Assembly: GCA_040437565.1 (NCBI GenBank)
Contig: JBDOQK010000005.1
Span: 372,001-436,000, forward strand
Origin: Albugo candida
Taxonomy: Eukaryota; Oomycota; Peronosporomycetes; Albuginales
Length of the DNA stretch: 64,000 nucleotides
Direction: 5' to 3'
Shown: positions 19,990 to 31,005 of the stretch, in pieces
Position numbering within the stretch: position 1 is the first letter of the stretch
How the letters are laid out: each line of letters begins with the position of its first letter
The notes under the pieces: generated by a model
What the model was told of the DNA's origin: nothing
Databases searched by the model: none
What the model saw: only the letters and a program-made list of their open reading frames with translations
Program-made: the position numbers and the translations under genes

Positions 19990-20658
19990 ACACAGATTAG
20001 CCAGCAGGTTAAAATTGCACGACAAAAGTCGGGCGAGAGTAATAAAGCCTCCATAGATGCTAAGCAATAAAGCAAAATAGCAAGCGAGCTTTTGGTATTC
20101 TCTCACCCTCTTGATAGTATTCACTCACCTCCCAAATCATTGGCTTAAATTCATCGCTCATCACTAATTAATTCGCTAAAATTCATCACTTATGACGCGC
20201 GGTGACTCACTTTCAACTACACCCCGGTACAAACACACTATGAAATTGAAGTCAACTTATTAACCATATCGCTCAGCACATACACCATAAAGTATGCTAT
20301 AGGACCTAAAGAATAAAGAAACAACTGTCTAGAATAGTAAAAAAAGCTGTTTTTAATATTAAAAATAACAACCTTAACTTTTTCTCTGTGAGTATTCGCG
20401 ATTATAAGAGATTAGCTGATTAATCTAAAAAGCTGAGAACCTGAAGGTTTTTTCCTTCTGAGTGAATTGAGTGGTAGTAGTTGTTACAAGTGAGTATATA
20501 TTGATTTCCGTCTAATGTCAATTTGAGTGTAATTTTAGCCAATGAATCAGGGGATGAGNNNNNNNNNNNNNNNNNNNNNNNNNNNNNNNNNNNNNNNNNN
20601 NNNNNNNNNNNNNNNNNNNNNNNNNNNNNNNNNNNNNNNNNNNNNNNNNNNNNNNNNN
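19990..20658. other. Spacer with gap, no gene seen
   Basis: Low-complexity AT-rich sequence with no assignable frame, ending in the N run at 20559-20658 (flanks not duplicated). Confidence 0.6.
20559..20658. other. 100-N assembly gap, flanks not duplicated
   Basis: It lies between the secreted-protein paralogue B and the 3' end of PRP6 fragment B. Confidence 0.95.
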
Positions 20659-21440
20659 GGTCGGAACTGACAAGCTTCGCAGTATGTGCTGTCAGTTTCG
20701 ATGCTTGCTTTGCTTGCAATTGTTGTCCATATTAACCGTACTTGGATTCGGCCTCTATCCATTCTTTGATATGGTTCCCAAGACACTTGCTGTAATTCCG
20801 TGCTTTGGTTCAAGCAGATATAGTACAGTAATAAGATGCCCAAGCACTAGCAAACTCTAGTTGATTTCCTACTTTGAGACACATGCAAATTTTGGTGTCA
20901 AAGACGTTCAGCAACTATTACGCGCACTTAGAAGACCATCGCCTCTCCCATCTAATGCAGCGAACAAAGCTCATTCTGTGAACTTTCCCTGTATAACACC
21001 TCGAAAAAATATCATGTTAGGCCTCGAGTCGCTAGGCTAGAAAGCCCACGTCGAAAGTGACAAAATAGACTAATGTCCACACGATTAAGAAATCTCTAAT
21101 GTCTCGATAATCAGTCTGAAACTGCGTCACGATCGCATCAATGGATGTTGCTTTTGTCATGCGAATACCTTCTCCTCTTATCGGCTCAGATGAAGTCCAC
21201 AGATGCATGCTTTTCGGACTGCCAAATCTCAGTCATATTTGTTCTGTCTAGCTTCGGAGTAGTCGGTTTGATTAATATTTTTGTTAAATGTCCGAGCAAT
21301 CATATGCACTTTTGAGAGACTGAAGATCTACTTATACCGTCTCTCGGAACCTGTTCATCTACAAAGCATGCAGTACCAACTTCACGACTAGTCCTGCTTG
21401 CATGAGGGATTTGGCTCTGTGTTGTTATGCTGGATGAAAA
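20659..21440 (-). pseudogene. PRP6 pseudogene fragment B (C-terminal part, inverted)
   Basis: Read on the minus strand, this stretch follows PRP6 from about 11540 to 12355 in order. Examples are AAGCATGCATCTGTGGA (PRP6 AAATGCATGCATTTGTGGA), AGTGCATATGATTGCT (GTTGCATATGATGGCT), ATGACAAAAGCAACATCC (GTGACAAAGGCAAGATCC), AAAGCACGGAATTACA (identical) and GCGAAGCTTGTCAGTTC near the C-terminus. By eye the match is roughly two thirds identical, with many stops and length changes, so it is an old dead copy. Its 3' end faces the 3' end of the secreted paralogue B, mirroring PRP6 and paralogue A at 12.4-13.1 kb. Confidence 0.85.
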
Positions 21441-22008
21441 TTAGCCGGTTAAGATCACAATAAAGTACCAACCTTCTGTTGAAGAAATATCTCGTACCCC
21501 TGCAAGCAAAGAGACTGTATTCTATAGAAACATGAGCAATGGATGCCTCATCAGTGATAGTCGACGAGTTTGGGCAGAGGAGATCAGATCACGCTGAAGT
21601 TTTTATCAGCTTCGACTCTAAAAGACATATCACAAAATTCCACTTTCATGCGGATGCAATACAATAGACAATGAGTGCTAACCATCAATCATTAAGCGCA
21701 GGTGAATATTCGATAAACTCTATGGGAGAAGGCTGAAAAGACACTTCGAGATGGTTCCTTTCGTTGTGACAGCAACGTTTACCAGTCCCACCATTGTATC
21801 GATAATAGCTTTGAGTTCTCTTCTTTTCATCAATGATATTCTGTTTTGGAGCTGCTAACATACTCACTAAATTCTGATTCGTGAATCAGTATCAGACGAC
21901 GGGTGTCGCTATCGTACCGTAACACACAATTTCTCCTCCATTCTTGGCTATTTTAACTGACAGTAAAAAAGAACACGACAGGTGGAAGCGATCGACGCTG
22001 ACTTGAGG
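21441..22008. other. Spacer with no gene seen
   Basis: No assignable frame. Homology to PRP6 becomes undetectable by eye to the right of about 21440. A CAG just before 21982 resembles a splice acceptor, but no upstream exon is evident. Confidence 0.5.
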
Positions 22009-22900
22009 ATGGAAAATGACCACACGACGCCAACTAACGACCAACTAATCATAACAGAGTCGGCAGAAACTGTGTATGAATGGAGAAAGATGATTCATCA
22101 GAGTATAAGAGGACAATTGGTTCGAGGAATCATGTATGAATTATACCGAATTTCAGGAAAGCGAAATTTAAAACGTCTACAACAATGCGCTACTCGCGTG
22201 GAGATGATTATTTGGAGGAAGAGCTCAACAGAGGTATGCTAACATAGCGTCTGTTTTATGCTTAATGGAATGATTGAGTCGATATTAGGCAGAGTATCGT
22301 GAACGCATCGAGCGAAAAGTCGTATCTTTGCGTCAGCAAGCATCTATGTATACGTATACAACTAAAGCACGAGCCTTAAATGTATCACACGGGATGAGTC
22401 AAAAAAAGTCTCATGCTTATAGCTACAAAACAAATGTCACTTCTTCTAGCGACGATGTTCTACTATCGAGGACTGATTTGGATTCGGAAGCTTCCTGCAC
22501 TGCGCATTGGGATTCCGAAGAGCAGGATGAAGCGTATTTTCAACGACTTTCAAAAATGAGGGAACAGTACCGGGATACAGTTGCATTGGTCTATCGCGAG
22601 CTATGCCGGGTTAATTCGGTTATTGGAAACTCGATGCATTTTCCAAATCACGAACCTAGCAAGCTGTGCGATTTCATATTAAATCTGAGGAAGATCAAAT
22701 ATCTGCTGGAACAGCGTCAAGATGAAATGTGTGGATTGATACCCGTCACAAAAAGAAATTTGGAATACTTGGATGCAGTGGAATCGCACATTGAGCGAAA
22801 AATTCTGCCTATTTTACAGCGATTATGCCATACTTACTCAACAATATTGCGTCCGTTACTAGGCGTACGTTCACACACGCGTTATCGGCGTAGACTGTAA
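22009..22900 (+). CDS. KIX-domain protein, MED15-like Mediator subunit candidate
   Basis: The first ~75 residues form a KIX-like three-helix domain, as in Mediator MED15, where it binds activation domains. It has W at the start (EWRKMIHQSIRGQLVRGIM), then L..LQQCATRVEMIIWRKSSTE, continuing after the intron as AEYRERIERKVVSL. This matches the family order of W, R, L, E, I, Y and the final helix. The intron is 22234-22288 (GT-AG, 55 bp). The start at ATG 22009 is the first in frame. The total is about 278 residues, far shorter than animal or plant MED15. The second half (AYFQRLSKMREQYRDTV, IERKILPILQRLCHTY) is helical and could correspond to the Mediator-anchoring part. The identity rests on the KIX pattern alone. 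Confidence 0.6.
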
Positions 22901-23374
22901 CAGTTCTACAAGATGGCGCTAGTGTCTATAATCTGTATAGAATGCTGAAGAATATCATGTCCTTATGTTGCCCATTTATCTTGCTGTACTTTTTTGCAAC
23001 ACACCATGGTTTCCCAACGATTCCGCACTCTATAAAATGTGCAATTATCCAACACATATGTTGCCACGAACGCATTACTACCTCCGCATTGCTTATCGGC
23101 TTGGAAATGCAGTTGTTGGCGCTAAATGCATTGAAGTCACTCTAGTATGGCTAATTTGCATCTTGTAGCAAGAGCGAACGCTGTTCATAACTACGACGTG
23201 TCAGGCATGTATCTGCATTCAAGTTCGCGATTATCGCACAGTCTCGTCCTGCAGACATTTTTTCATGTCTGTAAACCGGTTTCTTTTGATTTGCGTCTCA
23301 CTATAATTACCAACGATTATACATGATCCGAACTTGTCGTACTTTGCGAACATCAAACGGTCCTTCAGCTAACC
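22901..23374. other. Spacer with short unassigned reading frames
   Basis: Two overlapping frames of 67 codons (22942-23145 and 22965-23168) show no family. The second reads smoothly (NTPWFPNDSALYKM, YYLRIAYRLGNAVVG) and may be a piece of a decayed gene. Confidence 0.4.
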
Positions 23375-25210
23375 ATGCGAGCTTTGAGATGGAAAAGCTT
23401 GCTTTCGTGTTTCTTCATTACAATCTCAGTGGCTTTCGATTGGCGAAAAGTAGTTGATCAGGCGCATACGTCAGTGCAGAATGCGATGGACTGGGCCGGT
23501 TATCACTCCGGCTTAGCAGGTAAGGGAACTTCATGCCATGATCTCGTGCTTTGCAATAATAGTATGAACTATTCGTCAAGAACAATGCAGCTATGTAGAA
23601 AAACCTTCTACAGCTGCTAAAAATCATCTCCTGGAACACATCATTGCCCAAGACTTGGCTGTCGAATCGATTATTGCGGCTATAGAAGCTTGGGAATTCA
23701 CGTATCTTGCTCATGCTTCCATCTTAAAGCTATTGAGAGTTAATTTTTCTATATAGGCGTCCAACAGCAAAAGATCGAATTCCGCTTGTACTTGCATTCA
23801 CTGGGCCCACGGGTACTGGCAAGACGGAGACATCCTATGTGTTGGCTCGCAGTATTTTCAAGCACACTCGAAAGTTGTACAAAAGCGATAAGAAAGTCGC
23901 CTCCGGACTGCTGATGATTCGGTCGGTTAACCTTGGCACCAGCATGCAACAGCTTAGATTGTCTGATAGAGGCGAAGACTTTAGTGATAACTTCACCAAT
24001 CCTGTGACGGCGTACCATCGTCTGATCAAATCAATGTTTGTTTGGCACAAGAAGACCCGTACGATTTCATTTTATTTGATTTTGCATGTAGGATCGTCGA
24101 TCATTTGATCCATTGCTCCGGTAAAGCCATAGTCGTATTTGATGAAGTTCAAAAAGTTATCCCACATACATTGGATGGTGTAACGCACTCGTTTGAGACA
24201 TCGATGTTTTCAATTCTTTGACGACTCGTTTCGATTAGTGCTGATGGAAGCGATGAGTAGTTCTGCTAAGCTCTCGTACACTGTTGGTGGCGTCACAAGC
24301 ACACTGGATACTAGCAATGTGACTTCATGAAATATAGATTTTGACTGAATAAAGACTTTCAAATTCTAGGTCATATTCATCCTCATCTCTGATATCGGAG
24401 TCTCTCAGATGATGGATGTGATACGAAAATATCCCTCGCGCAATGAAGTATCTGCTCTTAAGCTCGAACAAACTGTAAAAGCCGCTCTGGATGCTCAGTG
24501 GAACCGACTTGAGTTCGGCAAGATAGTGAATAAGGTATGCATACAACTTTTTTTGGCAAAAGTTATTCAAAGAGCAAGATCTTGCACAGGTTATTTCATT
24601 TCTTCCATTGCAACAGCCGGATATTCAGAGTATTATCGCGTCCAAGCTCGACATAATGGACCGCACTTATCGTGGAAAACGATGGCATCGACTTTGGATC
24701 GATGTAAGCCATCCGCTAAACGTTTTTCTANNNNNNNNNNNNNNNNNNNNNNNNNNNNNNNNNNNNNNNNNNNNNNNNNNNNNNNNNNNNNNNNNNNNNN
24801 NNNNNNNNNNNNNNNNNNNNNNNNNNNNNNCATTTCTTCCATTGCAACAGCCGGATATTCAGAGTATTATCGCGTCCAAGCTCGACATAATGGACCGCAC
24901 TTATCGTGGAAAACGATGGCATCGACTTTGGATCGATGTAAGCCATCCGCTAAACGTTTTTCTACAATTTTTGACCCCTTCTGCATAGCCATCTTTGGCT
25001 CAACGTTTATCCTTGCTAGATTCCATCCATTACGAGCAGCGGAAACTGACAGTCAATGGTGAGACAGCAGCAATTCAATTATATGCAAAATATGGTGCGA
25101 GAAATGTTGAAAATGGTCCCCTTCAACAGCTCAAGTCAAAGCTGTTTCGGTTTCTTCGGCCATGGAACCCAGGTCTTGAATCGTTTGAATCAGCAACTGT
25201 TCAATACTGA
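23375..25210 (+). pseudogene. Torsin-like AAA+ ATPase gene, probably broken
   Basis: Torsins are ER-lumenal AAA+ ATPases. The frame from ATG 23375 opens with a signal-peptide-like segment (LLSCFFITISVAFDW). After introns at 23520-23598 and 23702-23756 it shows HIIAQDLAVESIIAAIEAW and the Walker A motif GPTGTGKTE. Then come an intron at 23922-23969, GLLMIRGEDFS, the Walker B AIVVFDEVQKV, and after 24317 the sensor-like stretch VIFILISDIGVSQMM and a C-terminal helical part. Joining these needs frame changes near 24040 and near 24205 that no sensible intron explains, and TAG interrupts the frame near 24985. A gap at 24731-24830 with duplicated flanks lies inside. I therefore read it as a recent pseudogene, although sequencing error is possible. 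Confidence 0.6.
24731..24830. other. 100-N gap with duplicated flanks (134 bp)
   Basis: Left flank 24597-24730 equals right flank 24831-24964, inside the torsin-like locus. Confidence 0.9.
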
Positions 25211-25594
25211 TTTCTGCTTCAACTTCTAGAGGCTGAAGTACAAATCACGATAGATATCGAAACGAATGTTATCAGTATCATATCTTGTTCTGCGGATATA
25301 AACGGAAAACACAATACAGGACTCATTCCTGTGGAATGTGTCACGCGATGGAAAGGCATGATCGAATGACTTCACATTCTTACAATAAAGAATAGATCCT
25401 GAGTAAAATATAATCCACTTACTTGATTATAGAAGAAATACATCTTATTGGTGAAAATCAAATCACATTGCNNNNNNNNNNNNNNNNNNNNNNNNNNNNN
25501 NNNNNNNNNNNNNNNNNNNNNNNNNNNNNNNNNNNNNNNNNNNNNNNNNNNNNNNNNNNNNNNNNNNNNNNGCTCCTGATCTCGAAAGTAAAAG
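25211..25594. other. Spacer with a true gap upstream of RPT5
   Basis: Contains the N run 25472-25571, whose flanks are not duplicated. Nothing else is recognised. The RPT5 promoter must lie here, partly hidden by the gap. Confidence 0.6.
25472..25571. other. 100-N assembly gap, flanks not duplicated
   Basis: It ends 23 bp upstream of the RPT5 start codon. Confidence 0.95.
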
Positions 25595-27133
25595 ATGAGT
25601 GCTTTGCAAATGGCAGACGACGAGCAGGAAGTGCTTGAGCCAGAGATTCTGTTGATGTCTAATGAAGAACTACGACAGCGTATTCGTCTCATGGATAATG
25701 ATATTCGTATAATGAGAAGTGACATGCAACGCATTGACCACGAATCCAATTCCCAGCGTGAGCGGATAAAAGAAAATAATGAAAAAGTGAAAATGAATAA
25801 ACAGCTACCATATCTGGTCGGAAACGTGGTAGAAATTTTGGAATTGTCTGATGATGAAGGAGACGAAAACATGTTAGACTCTTCTCACGCGGGTGACGGC
25901 ACTTTGGGTGATAAGAAGGTGACAAGTGCCGTCATGAAAACTTCGACGCGTCAAACGGTCTTCCTACCGATCCCTGGGCTTGTGAGTTCGGAAGAACTCG
26001 TACCCAACGATCTTGTTGGAACGAATAAAGATTCGTACTTGATTCTTGAGAAGCTACCCGTTGAATACGATTCGAGAGTGAAGGCAATGGAAGTAGACGA
26101 GAAGCCGACGGAAGAATACAGCGACATTGGAGGGCTGGATAAGCAAATTCAAGAACTAGTCGAGGCTGTTGTGCTTCCGATGACTCACAAGGAAAAATTT
26201 GATGCACTTGGTATCACACCACCTAAAGGAGTGCTTTTACATGGTCCGCCTGGTACAGGAAAGACCTTGCTGGCAAGAGCATGCGCGAAGCAGACAGATG
26301 CGATCTTTTTGAAAATAGCGGCTCCCCAATTAGTACAAATGTTCATTGGTGACGGCGCAAAGGTTTGTTTTCGAGAAGCATGGAAGTAAATCACATTTTT
26401 GAGTCGTCCTTTTAGCTTGTTCGTGATGCGTTTGCTCTGGCAAAGGAAAAATGTGAAGATGGTAAACGTGGTGGTGCAATTATTTTTATTGACGAGGCAT
26501 GACGACTATTTATGCGTTACTAGAGTGCGCATTCAGTGTATTTTTTTTCTGTAGTTGGATGCAATTGGCACGAAGCGATTTGGTGGGGATCAATCGGGTG
26601 ATCGAGAAGTACAGAGAACCATGCTTGAACTTTTGAGCCAGCTAGATGGTTTCACCAGTAACACCAAAATCAAAGTGATTGCAGCCACTAATCGGCCTGA
26701 TGTACTTGACCCCGCATTACTACGCTCTGGACGACTCGATCGCAAGGTAAGTGAAACATAAACATCTAGCGTACTTGTTCATCTTCTAACCTATCCCCTC
26801 GACAAAGATTGAGCTACCTCATCCAACAGAAGAAGCACGAGGTCGAATTTTACAAATACATTCGAGGAAAATGAATGTCGATCTTGATGACACCAACTTT
26901 GATGAGCTTGCACGTTGCACGGACGACTTTAATGGTGCGCAATTAAAAGCGGTACGTTAGCATATTAATGCAATCATTGTTATAGCTTGCTCAGAAGATT
27001 CGTACAGGTCTGCGTCGAAGCTGGAATGCTCGCCTTACGGCATGATTCGAATGTGATAAAACATGAGGACTTTATGGAAGGAATTTCTGTCGTTTCCGCG
27101 AAGAAGAAGACAAATTTGCAATATTTCGCTTAA
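25595..27133 (+). CDS. RPT5: 26S proteasome regulatory ATPase RPT5 (PSMC3, subunit 6A)
   Basis: One of the six AAA+ ATPases of the 19S base that unfold substrates. From ATG 25595 the product has an N-terminal coiled coil, an OB domain ([15 protein letters not shown]), the RPT5-typical [19 protein letters not shown], Walker A GPPGTGKT, pore-loop region QMFIGDGAK, Walker B IIFIDE, and [19 protein letters not shown]. It ends with KTNLQYFA, the C-terminal HbYX-type tail (hydrophobic-Y-F-A in this subunit). Introns are 26363-26415, 26497-26554, 26747-26807 and 26952-27007. The second begins with GC (GAG|GCATGA) and ends in TAG, a GC-AG intron. The spliced length is 436 residues, as in animals and yeast. 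Confidence 0.96.
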
Positions 27134-27290
27134 AGCGCAAAGCTCCAAGCTCATAACTCTAAGTCAATAGCAATTTGTTTTAAATCTCGTTTTGTATTTC
27201 GTGTGGTAAACTTTAGGTAAAAGAAACCACTAAGTCACAGTTTGGCTCCCAGATTATGTCTGGTGACACACAACTTTGAAGCGTACATTG

Positions 27291-27792
27291 ATGGCCGCCC
27301 GCAACATTATTCGGTTCCTGAAGTCGGCTAAAATCTCTTTTTCAGAGCTTGATAATAACGCAGCTGGGGCCTGGTATGTGTACATCTAACGAGTTCGTAA
27401 TACGGTGACATCAATTTTTGAGTGCAGTGAGTTTTATCGCCATATGACAGCAAGGAAGGTACTTATTTTAGCGTTCAGTTCGTGCACTAAATTGCTTACA
27501 TACTCGCGAAGACGCATGCTATCAATCAAAAATGCAAAGTTCTTTTCGAGCCAGTTCTTTCTGGAACAATACCAACAATCGACCTCCAATTCAGTTAGTC
27601 CATACGCTTTGCACGCATGTTTAGACGTGCATTCATGCATCAACTCACTTTATTGATATGTTAGTTGACGATGAAAAGCGTACTCTCGAAGCCAAAAATA
27701 AAAAAATCAACGACATATTTGAAGAAGTGGAAAGCTATTGTATGCGTATTGAGACACAATATGAGATAGAGGGCAAGTCGATTGAGCCATGA
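27291..27792 (+). CDS. Probable mitochondrial ribosomal protein mL53-like, multi-exon
   Basis: The start at ATG 27291 gives MAARNIIRFLKSAKISFSEL. After an intron near 27374-27428 it reads ACEFYRHMTARKV. This pattern (basic N-terminus, SF, N, EF..., T..KV) resembles the L53/thioredoxin-like fold of mL53. A last exon from about 27626 encodes HFIDMLVDDEKRTLEAKNKK and ends at the stop at 27790-27792. The middle exon (around NNRPPIQL, ~27560-27600) and its borders are uncertain. The product would be about 110-130 residues. The assignment is tentative because only short motifs support it. Confidence 0.4.
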
Positions 27793-27985
27793 TGAATAAG
27801 ATCACTGGAATTTCGCTCGAAATATGTTGGACTTACCCCAAGTCCGCGTTTTGTATCTCTTTCTCCAAATCAAAGTCAAGCTGCTTGACGTATTCGGGGC
27901 CAAAACTATTCAAACGCTTCTGTGTAAATAAAAGCATTCCTTTACGACACGAATCAATTGAACCTTCTCAAAGTGAAATACGTCA

Positions 27986-28370
27986 TCAGTCGCGCATGTA
28001 AATGTCAAAAAGCCTAAACGCACCAAATACGCGCACAACTTGTATTCGAATGTCGTGTCGTAAGCCTGAAGTAAACATTGCCATCGTGCTTTCTAGTAGC
28101 TTTGTATGGATTCGCTCACATCGTAAGACCGCTAAACCTGTTTCTTGTCTATGATAAATGACTGCGAGAGTACTTAGATGGGCAACATTGTAAAGTACTG
28201 CCGTTACCTTTGCAAGACCATTGCAACAAACCCGCATGGAGGTCACCGAATAGTACTCTCACCGATTCCTTCAAAAGTTCTGTTATATCTTTTCCTCCTG
28301 GGATACTCATTGCAATCTTTCCTTCGGCATCGATTTGGAGCAGTAAGTATCGCTGTTTTCGGCGTACCAT
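27986..28370 (-). CDS. POP5: RNase P/MRP protein subunit POP5
   Basis: POP5 is a protein subunit of RNase P and RNase MRP, needed for tRNA 5' maturation and rRNA processing. Exon 1 from ATG 28370 reads MVRRKQRYLLLQIDAEGKI, then DITELLKESVRVLFGDLHAGLL. A 46-bp intron at 28162-28207 (GT-AG) joins QWSCK to VIYHRQETGLAVLRCERIH, and the frame ends with IRIQVVRVFGAFRLFDIYM. This matches the family hallmarks: RYLL near the N-terminus, E(S)I..LFGD.GAGL, G...LRC, and the late V..G..R segment. About 112 residues, shorter than human POP5 (163) because the acidic C-terminal tail is absent. Confidence 0.85.
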
Positions 28371-31005
28371 TGGCGCGAGTTCGATTTGAGTTGATACTGA
28401 ATCTTACCAGTATTTAAATGTCAATAAGGTGTGATTTGATATCATAGCTACGACAATTTCAATGCTGCCAAAATTCTCGATTGGCAAGCCAGGCAGTGAT
28501 ACAATGTGTCGCTGGTGAAAAGTCTTTATTTGATGGGTGAACTCTATAGGACAGCAAGTAGTAGGTGGGTCGATGTGCAAGACCATCATCGCTAAGAAAA
28601 TACAATGCATACATCTTAGAACCCTGAAAATAGGCGTGCAGTTAAAATCAAAACAGACCGACCGTATCATCAACTTGGGATGTGCCTCATAAACGACAAG
28701 AATGTGTTGTTTAGGATTATTATGTTACCAATCTGTCGAAGACTCTTTGTACATGGCGTTAGCTGATAGTGCATTGCAATGCAAGGCATAAAATGAAGAA
28801 TATCATAAATACTTGGAAGACATAGCGATAGTCCGTCTCTCATTCTCGTTCACGTAAACAAAGAGCGTTTTTTTATTGTCGTAAAACAAAAACGAGATTC
28901 GAAACATGACCACTTGCGCAGCAAAGAAGCAGAGGCCTTCGAATAGCTCAGATCATTACAGCTTATTTCAATATCTCGTGTAAACATTATTTTGGTTGGA
29001 TGACCACTTCGATGCATTCGCTGAGTACACACCTGACCACACAGCAAGCTTTCTAATCTACCTTGTGCAAGACTTCGTTTTTTAGCTAACACAGCTACTT
29101 GACACCCCGTGAAGAGCGCACGCGCCGATGACAGCATCAAAACATTGACTTTCCTTCCGCAATGGTTGACTATCTCTCCATATCGTCGTGAGGAAACGTA
29201 TAAATGAGAATAAGTGGAAACCGAATGACTAAAGCGCATACGTCACAGAGCTGAGTGGGCAACAGCAATGTCACTATTACAAAGCTGCAACCATGTGGTT
29301 CTTACTCACTGAATTACAGTACTGCTTTACGAAATTGCTAATCGTACTTCCTTGCGCTGGGCAATGGTCGCATGCAGACCTACCTTAAATAAATCTCGGA
29401 ATATTTATTGCGAAAGTGTAAGGAGCTCGTAGACATATTCTTTCCCGGTGAAGAGCTCAACTCATCGGAGAAAGAACCGTTGCTGGACCGAGTTCATATG
29501 TAAGCTACCCACTAATTGCGCATCCGCTCAAAGATCGCTGCCATCACTTCTAGCTCTATCTAATCCAGCACAAGTTCAAGATCGATAGAAGGGAGAAGTA
29601 TAGTTTTCACAATACGTCTCGTAATAATCGTTTGATTCCCGAAGATTGAATAAGTATTCTTACGGGTGGTGCATTGCTTGTCTCGAAACTGTTCCGCAGG
29701 TGCAAATGTAGCACCAGATCACACCTCCATGGAACTTCGACATCTTCAGTAACATCTACACTCAATCTCGAACGTGTCGAGTTGCATTTAATGCTCCAGA
29801 TACCACCAGCAGAACCAACCTTCATCCTAATGGTTCGCAACCCGAGAATGTGTTGTGCGCTCGGTCTCCGCGCGGACGAGTAGAAGCAAATCACCATCCG
29901 ATTTCAGGTGACCACACAGTTCATAAGACGGAAGGGAAATTCGCGGGTTGTGTAGTAGTTATGACTTATCCTACCGACAGCGACAATGCACTTCATCTGG
30001 AGCGATCGAGGGGTCGTTATTGTTCGACCAAAGAATTCGCAACTTAGACAATTCCATCCTTCCTGTATGTGATACCTAATTGGGGGATCTTGGATCTGGT
30101 CTGCTAGATGGTTCGGCATAGAAAATATAATTTGATTGCAAGGCAACGGGACGTGCGTGCGACCATGCTACGAGTTTCAATTTGATGGCTGCATACAGTG
30201 TATGGGAAAAATCAAGTTTGGATACAGTTATGAGTTGATGTTTTCGTACTATGCCGAGTTTCTCGAACACACTAACCATCAACTTGTATGAGGGTCCTGT
30301 GTACGTTTATCTCGAGGCACATGCGTCAATTATGAGCGAATGGCTTGCGTAATGCGCCTACGAAATGGATTTTACTTTCGAATACTTTTTCAATGTTTAT
30401 GAGACGGTAAGCGCGAAGATCAAGTTTTTGCGACATGACTTTGCATAATAAGCTGTCAAAAAGGTCGAACTAGTCTGATCGGGACATAAAATAGTGACGT
30501 ACATACGTGATTGGATCGCAAATTGATTACAACTCGTGAACCAATGCACCAACTCGATAGCATAATTACCACAAAGAGAATGCAACCGCAGATCGGACAC
30601 AAAACCAGCAGAAATAACTTCCTGAAGAGCGCTTGACATCTAGTTCTGTTTTGCTGAGATGCACACATGTCATTTTTACCCTTCGAACTTCTCTTGGCAG
30701 CAGAGTCAGGTCAAGTAGCTGTTGGCGCAGGGGTCTCCAATTTGTGCTTGAGAAAAGGGCTAAATCCTCGATCCACCTCGAGATAATGCCATCGTGCTGT
30801 ATATACTATGATAATTTCAATCAGTTTCAGTATTCGACAAACGACTTCTGCTCTTTTAGTTGACCATACTTGTTTCCCTATAGATCGAAACACAGCTAAA
30901 ACCACGAGTACCGGACATTTTTATGCTTGATGGTCATTGGCCGTTGCTCAGATACTGGTTTACTCACCAGCAGAAATCGGTTTCCTAGCTGCAGCTGTTG
31001 GGAGC
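28371..31005. other. 2.6-kb stretch without a recognised gene
   Basis: Unusually empty for this window. Short frames such as 28404-28673 (minus), 28850-29239 (minus, 129 codons, basic), 29607-29897 (minus) and 30633-30863 (plus) lack recognisable motifs. A minus-strand exon-like piece at about 28430-28640 reads SKMYALYFLSDDGLAHRP after a good acceptor, but I could not connect it to other exons. It may hold a fast-evolving spliced gene, decayed genes or a non-coding RNA. Confidence 0.4.
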
